From: an uncultured Christensenellaceae bacterium
Lineage (GTDB): Bacteria > Bacillota > Clostridia > Christensenellales > Pumilibacteraceae
Direction: 5' to 3'
Length of the DNA stretch: 64,000 bases
NCBI GenBank assembly: GCA_910587595.1
Contig: CAJULQ010000003.1
Coordinates: 1-64,000 of the forward strand
A model generated the notes under the pieces. The model ran no database searches and was not told the DNA's origin. It worked only from the letters and a program-made list of their open reading frames with translations. Of the stretch, positions 10,701 through 17,620 are shown piece after piece. Position 1 is the stretch's first letter; each line of letters begins with the position of its first letter. The translations under genes were made by a program, and so were the position numbers.

Positions 10701-12552
10701 TTGCAAAATCAGCCCCGAAGCTCTTATCAAAAAGTATCAGGTAAATTCGCGCTTTATGATGCCGAGCGGCAGCGGTTACGAGGGATATGCGTACAGCATT
10801 TTCAATGACCGCATTAAAGAGGGTGCGTTCACTACGGACTTAAATAGCGATACCCGCGAGAGAGCGTTGGTACTTCATATTCCTACGGATAAGAAAGTTG
10901 AGATAAGTAAAGGGGAAGATATTATTGAAATCGAGCCGCACGATTTTGTCAGCTTGGTAAACGGCACTATGTCGGACAAGTACGAGCGTGAGCAGAGATA
11001 TACCGTCGGATTCCCGCACGAAGCGTTTATCAAGGAATACGAAAATTCAATGCTTTTAGCAATGCCCAACGATACCAAATATAAAGGGTATGTGTACTAT
11101 CTTCCCCAATCGGTTATTACGGAGGACAAATACAGCGACGACGGAACGCTTATCGCCAATATCGGAGAGAGCTTCAAAATAACCCTGCGAAAAGGCGAGG
11201 AGCGCGTAGAGCTTTCGGCAAGGGAATACGCGGAACTTGTGGGCGACAAGAAAGCGGACAAGTACGGCAGAGATGATTCCGAGATGAACGAATACCGTGA
11301 GCAGCAAAGCGAGGACGATAAGAAATGGAGTACGATTGCGGTAAGCGAAAATGCCGTGATTGCCAACTACGAAAACAGCACGCTGTTCAAAATGCCGAAG
11401 GGCGAGTATGCGAGGTTTGTTTACTACATACCGAGCGGAATGGTGCGAAAGGACGAAAACGGGTTAAGTTTGCGTATTCCCGAAGATTTTACCGCGCACT
11501 TGAAAGACGGGGACGAAAAGAAAGATTTGTCGGCGCAGGAGTTTATCGCTGCAATCGAGGGCAAGACGGACGAGGACTACGAGAGCGTTTACCGTGCGCC
11601 GAGCGAGAAAGCAAAGGCGCAGTTTGAAAAGGTGGAAGCGCAGCTTCGCCGAAACGTACCCGAAGAAATGCGGAACAAGCCGAATTGGGTGGTGGTGCGT
11701 ACCCGCGAGAATAACGATACGGGTAGATTGGATAAATTCCTGATAAGCCCCCATACGGGCAAGTTTGCGGAAAGCGATAACCCCGAAACGTGGGCGGACT
11801 TCGATACCGCTTGTAAGTACGCAAAGGAAAACGGCGGCGTATGCCTTGCCTATGCGTTGGACGGAAAAGACGGAATCGCTTGCATAGACTTGGACGGTTG
11901 TATGCAGGAGAACGACGATTTTTCGGACATCGCGCAAAAGGCGTTTGTCGCGGCAAGCGGAAGCTATGCAGAGAAGTCGGTAAGCGGAAAGGGCTTGCAT
12001 ATTTTCGGCAAAACAAAAGGCGCGGACTTGCGCTCGTTCAGCAAAGACAAGACTATGGAGTATTATCAGGGCGGTCATTTTATAGCTATGACGGGCGACA
12101 ATTACGGCAGTTCCGAGCTTCGTAGCTTCGACACCCCCGAAATGCAGAGAGTGCTTGAAAGCAAGCTCGAAAAGCGCACCGAGTGGAAAAACACGGGCAA
12201 AGGTGTAGAGGGCTTATCGGCTATGGACGACAGGGAAATGCTCGATAGAGCGTTCAAGGCAAAGAACGGCGATACCGTCAAAAGGCTGTACAACGGCGAG
12301 GACTTGCGCGGCAATCACAGCAATTCGGATATGTCGCTTATGAATTACCTTGCGTTTTGGAGCAATCACGACATCGACCAAATGCTTCGTGTATTTTCTA
12401 CGAGTGGATTATACCGCGCCGAAAAACCGCAGAGTTATTACGAGCATACGGCAATCAAAGCCGTAAAGGGTACGCCTGTTTATACGCCGCCCAAAGCAAG
12501 CAACAATAAACCGAGTGGCAACGGAAGCGGTAACGGTAAAGACGGAAAGTAA
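4747..12552 (+). CDS. Polyvalent ICE protein, C-terminal part: SNF2-type helicase, LPD domains, primase-polymerase
   Basis: These 2601 residues continue the frame of the preceding segment; together with it the uninterrupted protein would be about 3728 residues. Residue numbers here count from 4747. A helicase core has Walker A (VVGSGKTYT, about 422), a DEAH box (YIDEAH, about 587) and a final motif GREGRIIRQGN-like (about 920-930). A coiled coil follows. LPD-type domains come next, with a DUF3849-like stretch near 1690-1800. Three tandem repeats of about 80-100 residues start near 1981, 2085 and 2193. A primase-polymerase region (2298-2478) shows IDLDGC and SGKGLH, as in NrS-1-type polymerases, and a helical end domain (2494-2578) recurs in the ArdC protein downstream. 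The start at 4747 is only the first ATG after the TAG and has no ribosome site. Confidence 0.8.
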   Translation: MCYKADSGRLYMRVGDEMVEQRIPAFPKDAYQRLQGMIALREELHKILDIQIKGCSDEALQEEQKRLNGMYDSFVKKYGEVNSQTNTRLFKDDGDAALLFACEDIDKETKKVSKAEIFYKRTIRPYIVPTNTDDCFEALQISKNERGRADIAYIEELTGKDYDTVLFELGDSVFRNPKTVKPDDKYSGFETAEEYLSGRVADKLGEAEYYAGNNPEYKRNVAALEQVQPTPVTASEISVRLGATWIDKEYYQDFYCELVGVRWWDRGDVNLYYNPFDSSWRLDQKDSVRHNTQMKQKEVFGTKRAPAYRLFIDAMNMRATTIYDTVVDENGNERRVVNQPETIAAREKQNRIKELFATWIYAKPKRREELEATYNSLFNKIKLPSYDGSYLKFPEMNPAIELNPHQKNAVHRIISSPDSTLLHHVVGSGKTYTMVASIMKMRQLGICNKAMVAVPNHLVEQWAGEWRKLYPNAKILVATKEDLEKDNRQKFVSKVAFGDWDGIIIAQSSFAKIPVSQNRQIKKLREEIKLIEETVERQWMENGMPRGAVKNLERIKKSREAMLKKLMDGNKKDDVLTFENLGIDYLYIDEAHYYKNLYLFTKMNNVAGVSNAASARASDIKLKCEYLQELHGSDRGIVFGTGTPISNSMSEMYTMQNYLQPKALAASGITFFDGWAADFGETTTSMELSPSGQGYRARTRFAKFTNLPELLTMYRSFADVQTADMVKLNVPEAEKHVINLKPSDTVIALAEQIAERADKIHQGLVSPYEDNMLKITSDGKKLALDPRCFVPESEDEEGSKLNVASEYIREIWERTSDFNGTQIVFCDLSTPKKRFEDYEYGTDFDAYNDLKYKLVQRGIPKDEIAFIHDAKTDEEKQDLFDKVNSGAIRILIGSTEKCGAGTNVQKRLVALHHLDTPYRPSDLEQREGRIIRQGNENKKVDIYTYVTERTFDSYSYQILENKQKFISQINKGDLTVREAEDIDETTLSYAEIKAITAANPKIKRKMEVDAEIARLRVLEGQYKKNLYELQDKIRKDFPEDIRKQELLIERVTLDLMHLQSSKPENPEAFEISVNGTVYTDKKEGGKALTEALYKSKPETAVAEYRGFKISMNPITILTATEREITLTANGQYTLSIGESASGNLTRLENFIEDFPKRKERLENRLKQLKDDLEIAKEQVEKPFEHKEHLLELLSEQTELNAELDLDKKDEVIAGDDAETDDDNYRALPTQRNNKEDDDIIDKEDKTALMQVEILPDYSVGAKDMHEYGYFWDGMLPMRKDAAKRAFERGVQVYILGKDDTEREAEVITDFEDGLLFGVEKPVWKMYLESEHGRAYMAARSQFAEAAGVVASGEMDSIDERFTIDFIETNYEERADLDDYLAEKPNPTAEAMKAFMPQLMDEYTERIWRDELKYYGWDKDSVKRSIGNHIENAELKVVAQEMAKITFDAEKELNIILGGKTEQEIEDMSLPVFSDDLTVVEKEPAYLLNESKSVKKYAEGLMLLHNNVTSDWYVINDTSARGKDGKELKVGDTTDVMTILAYNGLYDGNPLREFRDGREARSYFDEKAKAIRDVRIKSAKNNPLIVGGGSESDKIFAILEDYCAGSERIYGGTTDLIDVQTLAKNANCPVENVKELMASYGARIEGDNIWLNDRLQTERRVIANRPNFSEFVSQLRSEYFARAEAERLAKSVYLQTAKYAHAHNEMSNYRESHRTNMECKFAINGAVNGNYDGMRLQSGFEDALIDKYGMERVAFIVATTINEHEWDGRYSRDNKEWARTIPMSESEDERRDCCLSVHPAILDGFADRIRDRQVILYATVQEENEDSLPVFNAYALNKKSGEVVYLEGDYGSDIALQATVDYNAATVNEYKGYSFKRIEPQELYKISERIKAKKQEKEKEMAQDKYKNFTARGDKVLSIVKDRDDRNIAIIQRKNDFVVAARYDTTDGTWGQGTYDFKTLEAAEQYRTEKYSFENTSDTVDKKWLTCKISPEALIKKYQVNSRFMMPSGSGYEGYAYSIFNDRIKEGAFTTDLNSDTRERALVLHIPTDKKVEISKGEDIIEIEPHDFVSLVNGTMSDKYEREQRYTVGFPHEAFIKEYENSMLLAMPNDTKYKGYVYYLPQSVITEDKYSDDGTLIANIGESFKITLRKGEERVELSAREYAELVGDKKADKYGRDDSEMNEYREQQSEDDKKWSTIAVSENAVIANYENSTLFKMPKGEYARFVYYIPSGMVRKDENGLSLRIPEDFTAHLKDGDEKKDLSAQEFIAAIEGKTDEDYESVYRAPSEKAKAQFEKVEAQLRRNVPEEMRNKPNWVVVRTRENNDTGRLDKFLISPHTGKFAESDNPETWADFDTACKYAKENGGVCLAYALDGKDGIACIDLDGCMQENDDFSDIAQKAFVAASGSYAEKSVSGKGLHIFGKTKGADLRSFSKDKTMEYYQGGHFIAMTGDNYGSSELRSFDTPEMQRVLESKLEKRTEWKNTGKGVEGLSAMDDREMLDRAFKAKNGDTVKRLYNGEDLRGNHSNSDMSLMNYLAFWSNHDIDQMLRVFSTSGLYRAEKPQSYYEHTAIKAVKGTPVYTPPKASNNKPSGNGSGNGKDGK

Positions 12553-12561
12553 GGAGGTAAT

Positions 12562-12702
12562 ATGAAAAAGAAAAATAGCGGAGTTCCCGAAATCGTCATA
12601 CCGAAAGGCTACGAGATAGACGAAATCTTGGATATGGACGAGGACGACTTCGGGGACGAACAACCGATTCTGACGGAGGAGGTAAAGATACGTTTTGAGT
12701 GA
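12562..12702 (+). CDS. Small acidic protein, 46 residues
   Basis: An ATG at 12562 follows a strong AAGGAGGT site (12551-12558) placed over the stop of the giant gene. The product starts MKKKNSGVPEIVIPKGYEID and has a run of Asp/Glu in the middle (DMDEDDFGDE). It overlaps the next gene by eight bases. No family is recognised. Its position in a tightly coupled series between the polyvalent protein and ArdC argues that it is real. Confidence 0.65.
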   Translation: MKKKNSGVPEIVIPKGYEIDEILDMDEDDFGDEQPILTEEVKIRFE

Positions 12703-14395
12703 TAACGAGAAAAAAACCATCTACGATAAACTCACGCCGCAGAGAAAAAGGCTTTTCGATACGATTATGTCAAACCTTGAAAACAATCATAGCCTTTGGC
12801 GGCAGGGTTGGCGAGTTACGGGCGCACCCGTATCTGCAATATCGGGCAAAAGATATAACGGTGTCAACAGGCTTTTTCTAACGTCCGCGACAATGGAACG
12901 CGGGTATAGCGATAACCGTTGGCTGACATACAATCAAATGGCAGAAAGAGGTTGGGAGTTTAAGCGCGACGAGGAAGGTAACAGTCTTGGCAAACAGGCG
13001 GGCGTGTCTATCGAATACTTTTCGCTATACGACAAGACGACGAAGCAGACGTTCGATAAGCATACGCTTGACGGAATGACGGAAGCGGAACGCGACGATT
13101 ATATGGACGAGAACGTGATTGCGCTTCGCAAATACTATTGCGTGTTCAACGGCGACGTCATAGAGGGTATTCCCGAACGTGAAAAGCATACCGTAGATCC
13201 GAGCGGAAAGAACAGTCGCGCCGAAGGCATTTTGCAGTATTGGAGCGACAACGAAGCCAAGATAATCTACGGCGGCGACGAAGCGTTTTATCGTCCTTCG
13301 ACGGACGAAATTCATTTACCGGAAAGAAATGCGTTCGTGGACTTGCCCGAATTTTACTCTACGGTCTTGCACGAAATCGGACACAGTACCGGACATGAAA
13401 AAAGGCTCAATCGCGATTTGAGCGGCGGCTTCGGTTCGGATAAGTACGCCGAAGAAGAATTGCGCGCCGAGATAGCTTCGATATTCATGGAACAGGACTT
13501 GGGGATAGAAGCGAGCGAAAAGCATATACAAAACAATAGCGCGTACATACAGGCTTGGCACGACAAGATAAAGGACGATCCGAATATCTTGTTCAGAGCA
13601 ATAGCCGCTGCCGAAAAGATTACACAGTTCGTAATGGCGAAAGAGAGCTTGATTGAAAAGGATACCGAGCCGTATGCGATTATCGAAGATGAGAACGAGT
13701 ACGGCGAAACGGTGTACAAAGTGCGGATGTGCGCGGAACACGGGCAAACGCAACTTGCTTTGAGCGGTTATCCGTTCAGAAGCAGAGAAGCGCTTATGAC
13801 CGAGTTTGGCAAAATGCAAGAGCTTCCGTTTTGGTCGGGAAAAGAGTTCAAAGAAGTGAGCCTTGACGAGTTGGAAGTCGAGAGCCGTAAACGTGCGGAA
13901 GAACAGGAAGCAAAGGCGGAGCGGCTAAAAAATATCGAGGAAGAACAGTCCGAAGTATTTATACCGCCCAGCGAGGTAGCGGCAGAGGTCGCGGGTGAAG
14001 CTGCGATAGTTACGGCAGTAGCGGCCGTGGAAACGACGGGCAGAGGAATCGAGAGCCTTACGCGAATGTATGACAGGGACGTCGTAGACAAAGCGAGCAA
14101 GACGAAGCACGGCGATAAATTCCTTGCGCTGTGGAGCGGCGATAAAGTCTTGGCAACGGAGGAGCAGAACGAGCGTTCGCTGATGGCGCGGCTTGCGATG
14201 CACACGGGCGACAACACCGAACAGCTCTTGCGTATCTTCCGCGCTTCGGGGCAATTCCGCGAGGACAAGCCGAACGCCTATTACGAGAAAATGGCAAAGG
14301 AAGAAATGCAGTTTGTGGCAGGGCTGAAAAAGCCGTTACCTACAACTACCGCCGCCAAATCTACGGGCAGTCGGTTCGGAAATTCAAAATCATAA
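12695..14395 (+). CDS. ArdC-type antirestriction protein with zinc metallopeptidase-like domain
   Basis: This 566-residue protein starts at a TTG (12695) preceded by GGAGGAGG (12676-12682). The first 120 residues match the ArdC N-terminal single-stranded DNA-binding domain (NNHSLWRQGWRVTGAPVSAI). Residues about 215-260 carry the MPTase-PolyVal zinc site (VLHEIGHSTGHEKRL, an HExxH motif). A charged linker follows. Residues about 450-545 hold a helical domain (DREVVDKA-type start, LARLAMHTGDNTEQLLRIF) like the one ending the giant polyvalent protein. ArdC proteins shield incoming conjugative DNA from restriction. The domain shared with the primase part suggests the two act on the same DNA or complex. 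Confidence 0.85.
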   Translation: MSDNEKKTIYDKLTPQRKRLFDTIMSNLENNHSLWRQGWRVTGAPVSAISGKRYNGVNRLFLTSATMERGYSDNRWLTYNQMAERGWEFKRDEEGNSLGKQAGVSIEYFSLYDKTTKQTFDKHTLDGMTEAERDDYMDENVIALRKYYCVFNGDVIEGIPEREKHTVDPSGKNSRAEGILQYWSDNEAKIIYGGDEAFYRPSTDEIHLPERNAFVDLPEFYSTVLHEIGHSTGHEKRLNRDLSGGFGSDKYAEEELRAEIASIFMEQDLGIEASEKHIQNNSAYIQAWHDKIKDDPNILFRAIAAAEKITQFVMAKESLIEKDTEPYAIIEDENEYGETVYKVRMCAEHGQTQLALSGYPFRSREALMTEFGKMQELPFWSGKEFKEVSLDELEVESRKRAEEQEAKAERLKNIEEEQSEVFIPPSEVAAEVAGEAAIVTAVAAVETTGRGIESLTRMYDRDVVDKASKTKHGDKFLALWSGDKVLATEEQNERSLMARLAMHTGDNTEQLLRIFRASGQFREDKPNAYYEKMAKEEMQFVAGLKKPLPTTTAAKSTGSRFGNSKS

Positions 14396-14409
14396 AAACG
14401 GAGGAAACA

Positions 14410-14730
14410 ATGAAAAACATCAATATCAAGAGAGAGCATTACGATATGCTCAAAGAACTTACGGACAAACAAGCGGGAGAGTTTGTAAAGGGCGTTTGCG
14501 CCTACGCTTTCGAGGGCAAGCCGTTCATCACGAAAGACGAGTATCTCAAAGGGCTGTTCTTGTACGCCAAACGTATGTTGGATATATCCGAAATGAACAG
14601 AATCAACGGCAAGAAGGGCGCGGACAAGCTCGCGGAAATCAAGCGTAAAGAAAGAGCAGTCGGCGTTATTATCGGCAGCGTTATGGTGGCGAGCGCGGCG
14701 GCAAAAGAGAGCGCGGATAAAAGTGAGTAA
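14410..14730 (+). CDS. DUF6291-like small protein
   Basis: This 106-residue protein starts at an ATG with CGGAGG eight bases upstream. It opens with KREHYDMLKELTDKQAGEFVKG and has KKGADKLAEIKRKERA near the middle, a layout seen in DUF6291-type phage and ICE proteins. The C-terminus is Ala-rich and may form a helix. It overlaps the methyltransferase by eight bases. Its role is unknown; it may be an accessory replication or regulatory protein. Confidence 0.55.
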   Translation: MKNINIKREHYDMLKELTDKQAGEFVKGVCAYAFEGKPFITKDEYLKGLFLYAKRMLDISEMNRINGKKGADKLAEIKRKERAVGVIIGSVMVASAAAKESADKSE

Positions 14731-15661
14731 AATACTTTGCGGCGACGCGGCGGAGATGTTAAAAACTCTGCCGCAGGAGTGCGTGAATATGTGCGTAACG
14801 AGTCCGCCGTATTACGGCTTGCGGGACTACGGCGAAAGCGGACAAATCGGAATAGAGCAAACGCCGGACGAATACATAGCGCGACTTGTAAAAGTTTTTG
14901 ACGAAGTGTACCGCGTTCTGAAAAAGGACGGAACGCTATGGCTGAACATAGGCGACAGTTACGCGGGAAGCGGTAAGGGTCCTATGACTCTAACGCAGGG
15001 CGGAAAGAACGAGGACGTATTTAATATGCAAAACCGCGTTTACGAAGTCCCTAAATCTTGGAGTGGAATAAAGCCGAAAGATTTAATCGGCATACCGTGG
15101 ATGCTCGCGTTTGCGCTTCGGGAGCGCGGTTGGTATTTGCGCTCGGACATTATTTGGTACAAGACAAACTGTCTGCCCGAAAGCGCAAAAGACCGTCCTA
15201 CAAAGACCTACGAGCATATCTTCTTGCTTGCGAAATCGCGGCAGTATTACTTCGACTATAAGGCAATTCAAGAGCCTATAAAAGATGTAAGCCGCGAGCG
15301 TTACAAGCGCGGAAGATCGGCGAACAGCAAGTATGTCGGACAGCAAGGCATAACGCAGGTAAGGGAAGATTTTTCGGACTTTGACCAACAGTTCAGACGC
15401 AAGCGTGACGTGTGGAAAGTGAGTACGAACACTTATAAAATGGACGAGCATTTCGCAATGTTTCCCGAACGGCTTATAGAGCCGTGCATACTTGCCGGGA
15501 GCAAAGTCGGCGGCATTGTCTTGGATCCGTTCTTCGGCAGCGGCACAACGGGCGCGGTTGCCAAGCGGTTCGGCAGGGAGTTTATCGGGATAGACCTAAA
15601 CGCGCGGTATCTTGAAAAAGCGAAAGAGCGGATAGATAAAGTCTTAACCGAAACAGCGTAG
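14723..15661 (+). CDS. Solitary DNA methyltransferase (beta-type, N4-cytosine or N6-adenine)
   Basis: This 312-residue protein starts at GTG 14723. The catalytic motif comes first (VTSPPYYGLRDYG, residues about 26-38) and the AdoMet-binding motif last (LDPFFGSGTTGAVA, about 270-283), the order of beta-class amino-methyltransferases. The variable middle part would hold target recognition. No restriction endonuclease lies next to it, so it probably protects the element in new hosts alongside ArdC. The gene ends with TAG, showing that TAG does work as a stop in this element. Confidence 0.9.
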   Translation: MSKILCGDAAEMLKTLPQECVNMCVTSPPYYGLRDYGESGQIGIEQTPDEYIARLVKVFDEVYRVLKKDGTLWLNIGDSYAGSGKGPMTLTQGGKNEDVFNMQNRVYEVPKSWSGIKPKDLIGIPWMLAFALRERGWYLRSDIIWYKTNCLPESAKDRPTKTYEHIFLLAKSRQYYFDYKAIQEPIKDVSRERYKRGRSANSKYVGQQGITQVREDFSDFDQQFRRKRDVWKVSTNTYKMDEHFAMFPERLIEPCILAGSKVGGIVLDPFFGSGTTGAVAKRFGREFIGIDLNARYLEKAKERIDKVLTETA

Positions 15662-15735
15662 AAAGGTCGTAACTTAACCGCAGGAAAGAGCGGTGGAAGT
15701 GGTAGCTTTTCAAAGAAAAAGGTAAGCAGGATAAG

Positions 15736-15785
15736 GAAAGTGGTATACTTCCCACTTTCGAGGGCAACAAGCGGGAAACCCGCTT
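15736..15785 (+). other. Candidate origin of transfer (oriT)
   Basis: Two perfect inverted repeats stand side by side: GAAAGTGG/CCACTTTC (15736-15743 with 15752-15759) and AAGCGGG/CCCGCTT with a three-base loop (15769-15775 with 15779-15785). They lie just upstream of the relaxosome and relaxase genes, the usual place for oriT. The second hairpin followed by TT could instead be a weak terminator. The nick site cannot be assigned. Confidence 0.45.
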
Positions 15786-15817
15786 TTGGCGTCTGCGACG
15801 CTTGGGAGGGCGTTGTC

Positions 15818-16270
15818 TTGGCAGAGAAGAAAGAGAAAATCGGAATACAAAAACATATCAGAATAACGGACAGCGGTATAACGGAACAAATAGACCGCAT
15901 AATGGAACGCCCCGAATACAAGAGTTTTAGCAAGGTAGTAAACGACGCGCTGTTTTACGGCTTACCTATTCTTTGCGAAAAGCTGTTCGGGGAAGTAACG
16001 CTGTCGGAAGAAACCGCGCCACCGTCGCAAAGGCAAAACAGTGAGAGCTTGAATGACAAGAGCTTCAATGTTCTTGTAAAACTACTCAAAGAAACGGTGC
16101 TGAACGTAACGATTAACAAGTCGATTTTATCGTCGCTCTTTCACGATTTGGGACGAATAAACAAAGTCTTGAATTTGGACAACGAGCAGTACGAACAAGG
16201 GCTTATAAGCGACACGCCGGACTACCTTTATGAGTACGAATTGGAGGGCTTAAAGAAAATGCGGAGGTGA
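15818..16270 (+). CDS. Relaxosome accessory protein (MobC-like)
   Basis: I place the start at TTG 15818, eight bases after a GGAGG site (15805-15809), giving 150 residues; an upstream GTG at 15740 falls inside the candidate oriT. The N-terminal part (IRITDSGITEQIDRIMERPE, then SFSKVVNDALFYG) resembles the ribbon-helix-helix region of mobilisation proteins that bind oriT. The rest is helical. It lies directly upstream of the relaxase, with the relaxase ribosome site overlapping its stop. Confidence 0.6.
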   Translation: MAEKKEKIGIQKHIRITDSGITEQIDRIMERPEYKSFSKVVNDALFYGLPILCEKLFGEVTLSEETAPPSQRQNSESLNDKSFNVLVKLLKETVLNVTINKSILSSLFHDLGRINKVLNLDNEQYEQGLISDTPDYLYEYELEGLKKMRR

Positions 16271-16276
16271 TAAAAC

Positions 16277-17599
16277 ATAAGCAATCAACCCGTTATATTC
16301 AACATACAGTACACGCCGTATAAATGCCCGAAAGGGGCGAGCGCAGAGGAGCGCGATAAACACGCAAGCGACAGAGCGTTCTACGACATGACGGGCGTGA
16401 AAAACATTTTCGATTATATCACGACAGAAGGCAAGCGGACAGGCAGACGCACCGCGCTTGAATACCTACAAAAGAATACGGGCGTGTTCAACGACAAGGG
16501 CATGATACCCCAAGAACAAGTGGACGAGATGAAAGCGCGGCTCAAAGCAAACAAAGGGCATATTTTTCACGGGTTTATATCGCTGAACGAGGAACAGTCG
16601 TATAAGATTGACACCCCCGAAAAATGTATCGAGCTTATAAAGCGGACATTCCCGCAATTCCTTGCGGATGCGAAATTCCATAAAGACAACGTAGACTTGA
16701 TGTGCGCGTTGCACTTGGACAGACCGCACCACCTACATATCCACTTCGTGTTTTGGGAAAAAGAGCCGAAGTACAAAAGTAAGGACGGAACGCCGAGTTA
16801 TCGAAAGCGCGGCAAGATAGATAAAAAGAGCATAGACAATATGTTTGTCCGGCTCGGACTTTATTTGAGCGAACGGAAAGACAAGGTTTATAAAAGCCGC
16901 GACAAAGGAATGGCAGAGTTAAAAGAGTTGTTGGGTGTTCGGGCGGTTATGGCAAGCGATGACAAGATAAAAAAAGAAATCATCGCGCTTGCAAAAGACC
17001 TTCCGAAAACGGGGCGATTGACATACGGAAGCAAGGACATGGAAAAGTACCGCCCGCGCATAGACCGTATCGTACAACTACTCATCGGCTCGGATCCCAA
17101 AGCCATGAAAGCGAACAGGCGGTTTTATCAAGCGGTAGAAGAAAGAGAGCGCGAGATAAAAAATATTTGCGGTAAGCCTACGGTGTTTTCAAATAAAACT
17201 ATTACGCCGCAGGAAATGGAAAGCGATCTGCCAAAGTACCATAACAAGATAGACGAAAAGAACATTCATGTTATCGAGGACTTAAAGGCGGACTACAAGC
17301 GGCGGCAAGGAAACTTGGTTTTGAATTTGTGCAAGTTCATCAAACCCGAAATCTTGGAACGGAAATACAAGAGCCGCCCCGACAGTAAACCGTTGAAACG
17401 CACACTCGGTATATCCCGCAACAAGATAGACCGTGCTTGCAAAAAGTTTTTCAGGAGCTTCGGCGCAGAGGGGGAATTATTGGAACGAGATTTTACGCAC
17501 CGCTTACAGGAAATCGAAGAAGAAATCGAACGCGAGCGGAAAAAGAAAGAGAGTTCGTCGGGCGACAGTAACGGAAGCGGTAGCGGCGAAACTAAATAA
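16277..17599 (+). CDS. Conjugative relaxase (MobP/MobL-like)
   Basis: The relaxase nicks and pilots the transferred strand. The conserved histidine motif reads HLDRPHHLHIHFVFWEKEP (HxHxxF type). The first ATG in frame is at 16388, but the frame upstream reads SNQPVIFNIQYTPYKCPKGA and on to DRAFYD, which looks like the real N-terminus. A GGAGGTG site at 16263-16269 sits seven bases before an ATA codon at 16277, so I infer initiation at ATA or a recent ATG to ATA change; that gives 440 residues. The C-terminal half is Lys/Arg-rich and ends in a Glu/Lys-rich coil and a Ser/Gly tail. MOBP versus MobL assignment is uncertain. Confidence 0.75.
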   Translation: MSNQPVIFNIQYTPYKCPKGASAEERDKHASDRAFYDMTGVKNIFDYITTEGKRTGRRTALEYLQKNTGVFNDKGMIPQEQVDEMKARLKANKGHIFHGFISLNEEQSYKIDTPEKCIELIKRTFPQFLADAKFHKDNVDLMCALHLDRPHHLHIHFVFWEKEPKYKSKDGTPSYRKRGKIDKKSIDNMFVRLGLYLSERKDKVYKSRDKGMAELKELLGVRAVMASDDKIKKEIIALAKDLPKTGRLTYGSKDMEKYRPRIDRIVQLLIGSDPKAMKANRRFYQAVEEREREIKNICGKPTVFSNKTITPQEMESDLPKYHNKIDEKNIHVIEDLKADYKRRQGNLVLNLCKFIKPEILERKYKSRPDSKPLKRTLGISRNKIDRACKKFFRSFGAEGELLERDFTHRLQEIEEEIERERKKKESSSGDSNGSGSGETK

Positions 17600-17620
17600 A
17601 ACGGAGGTAACGAAATTTGA

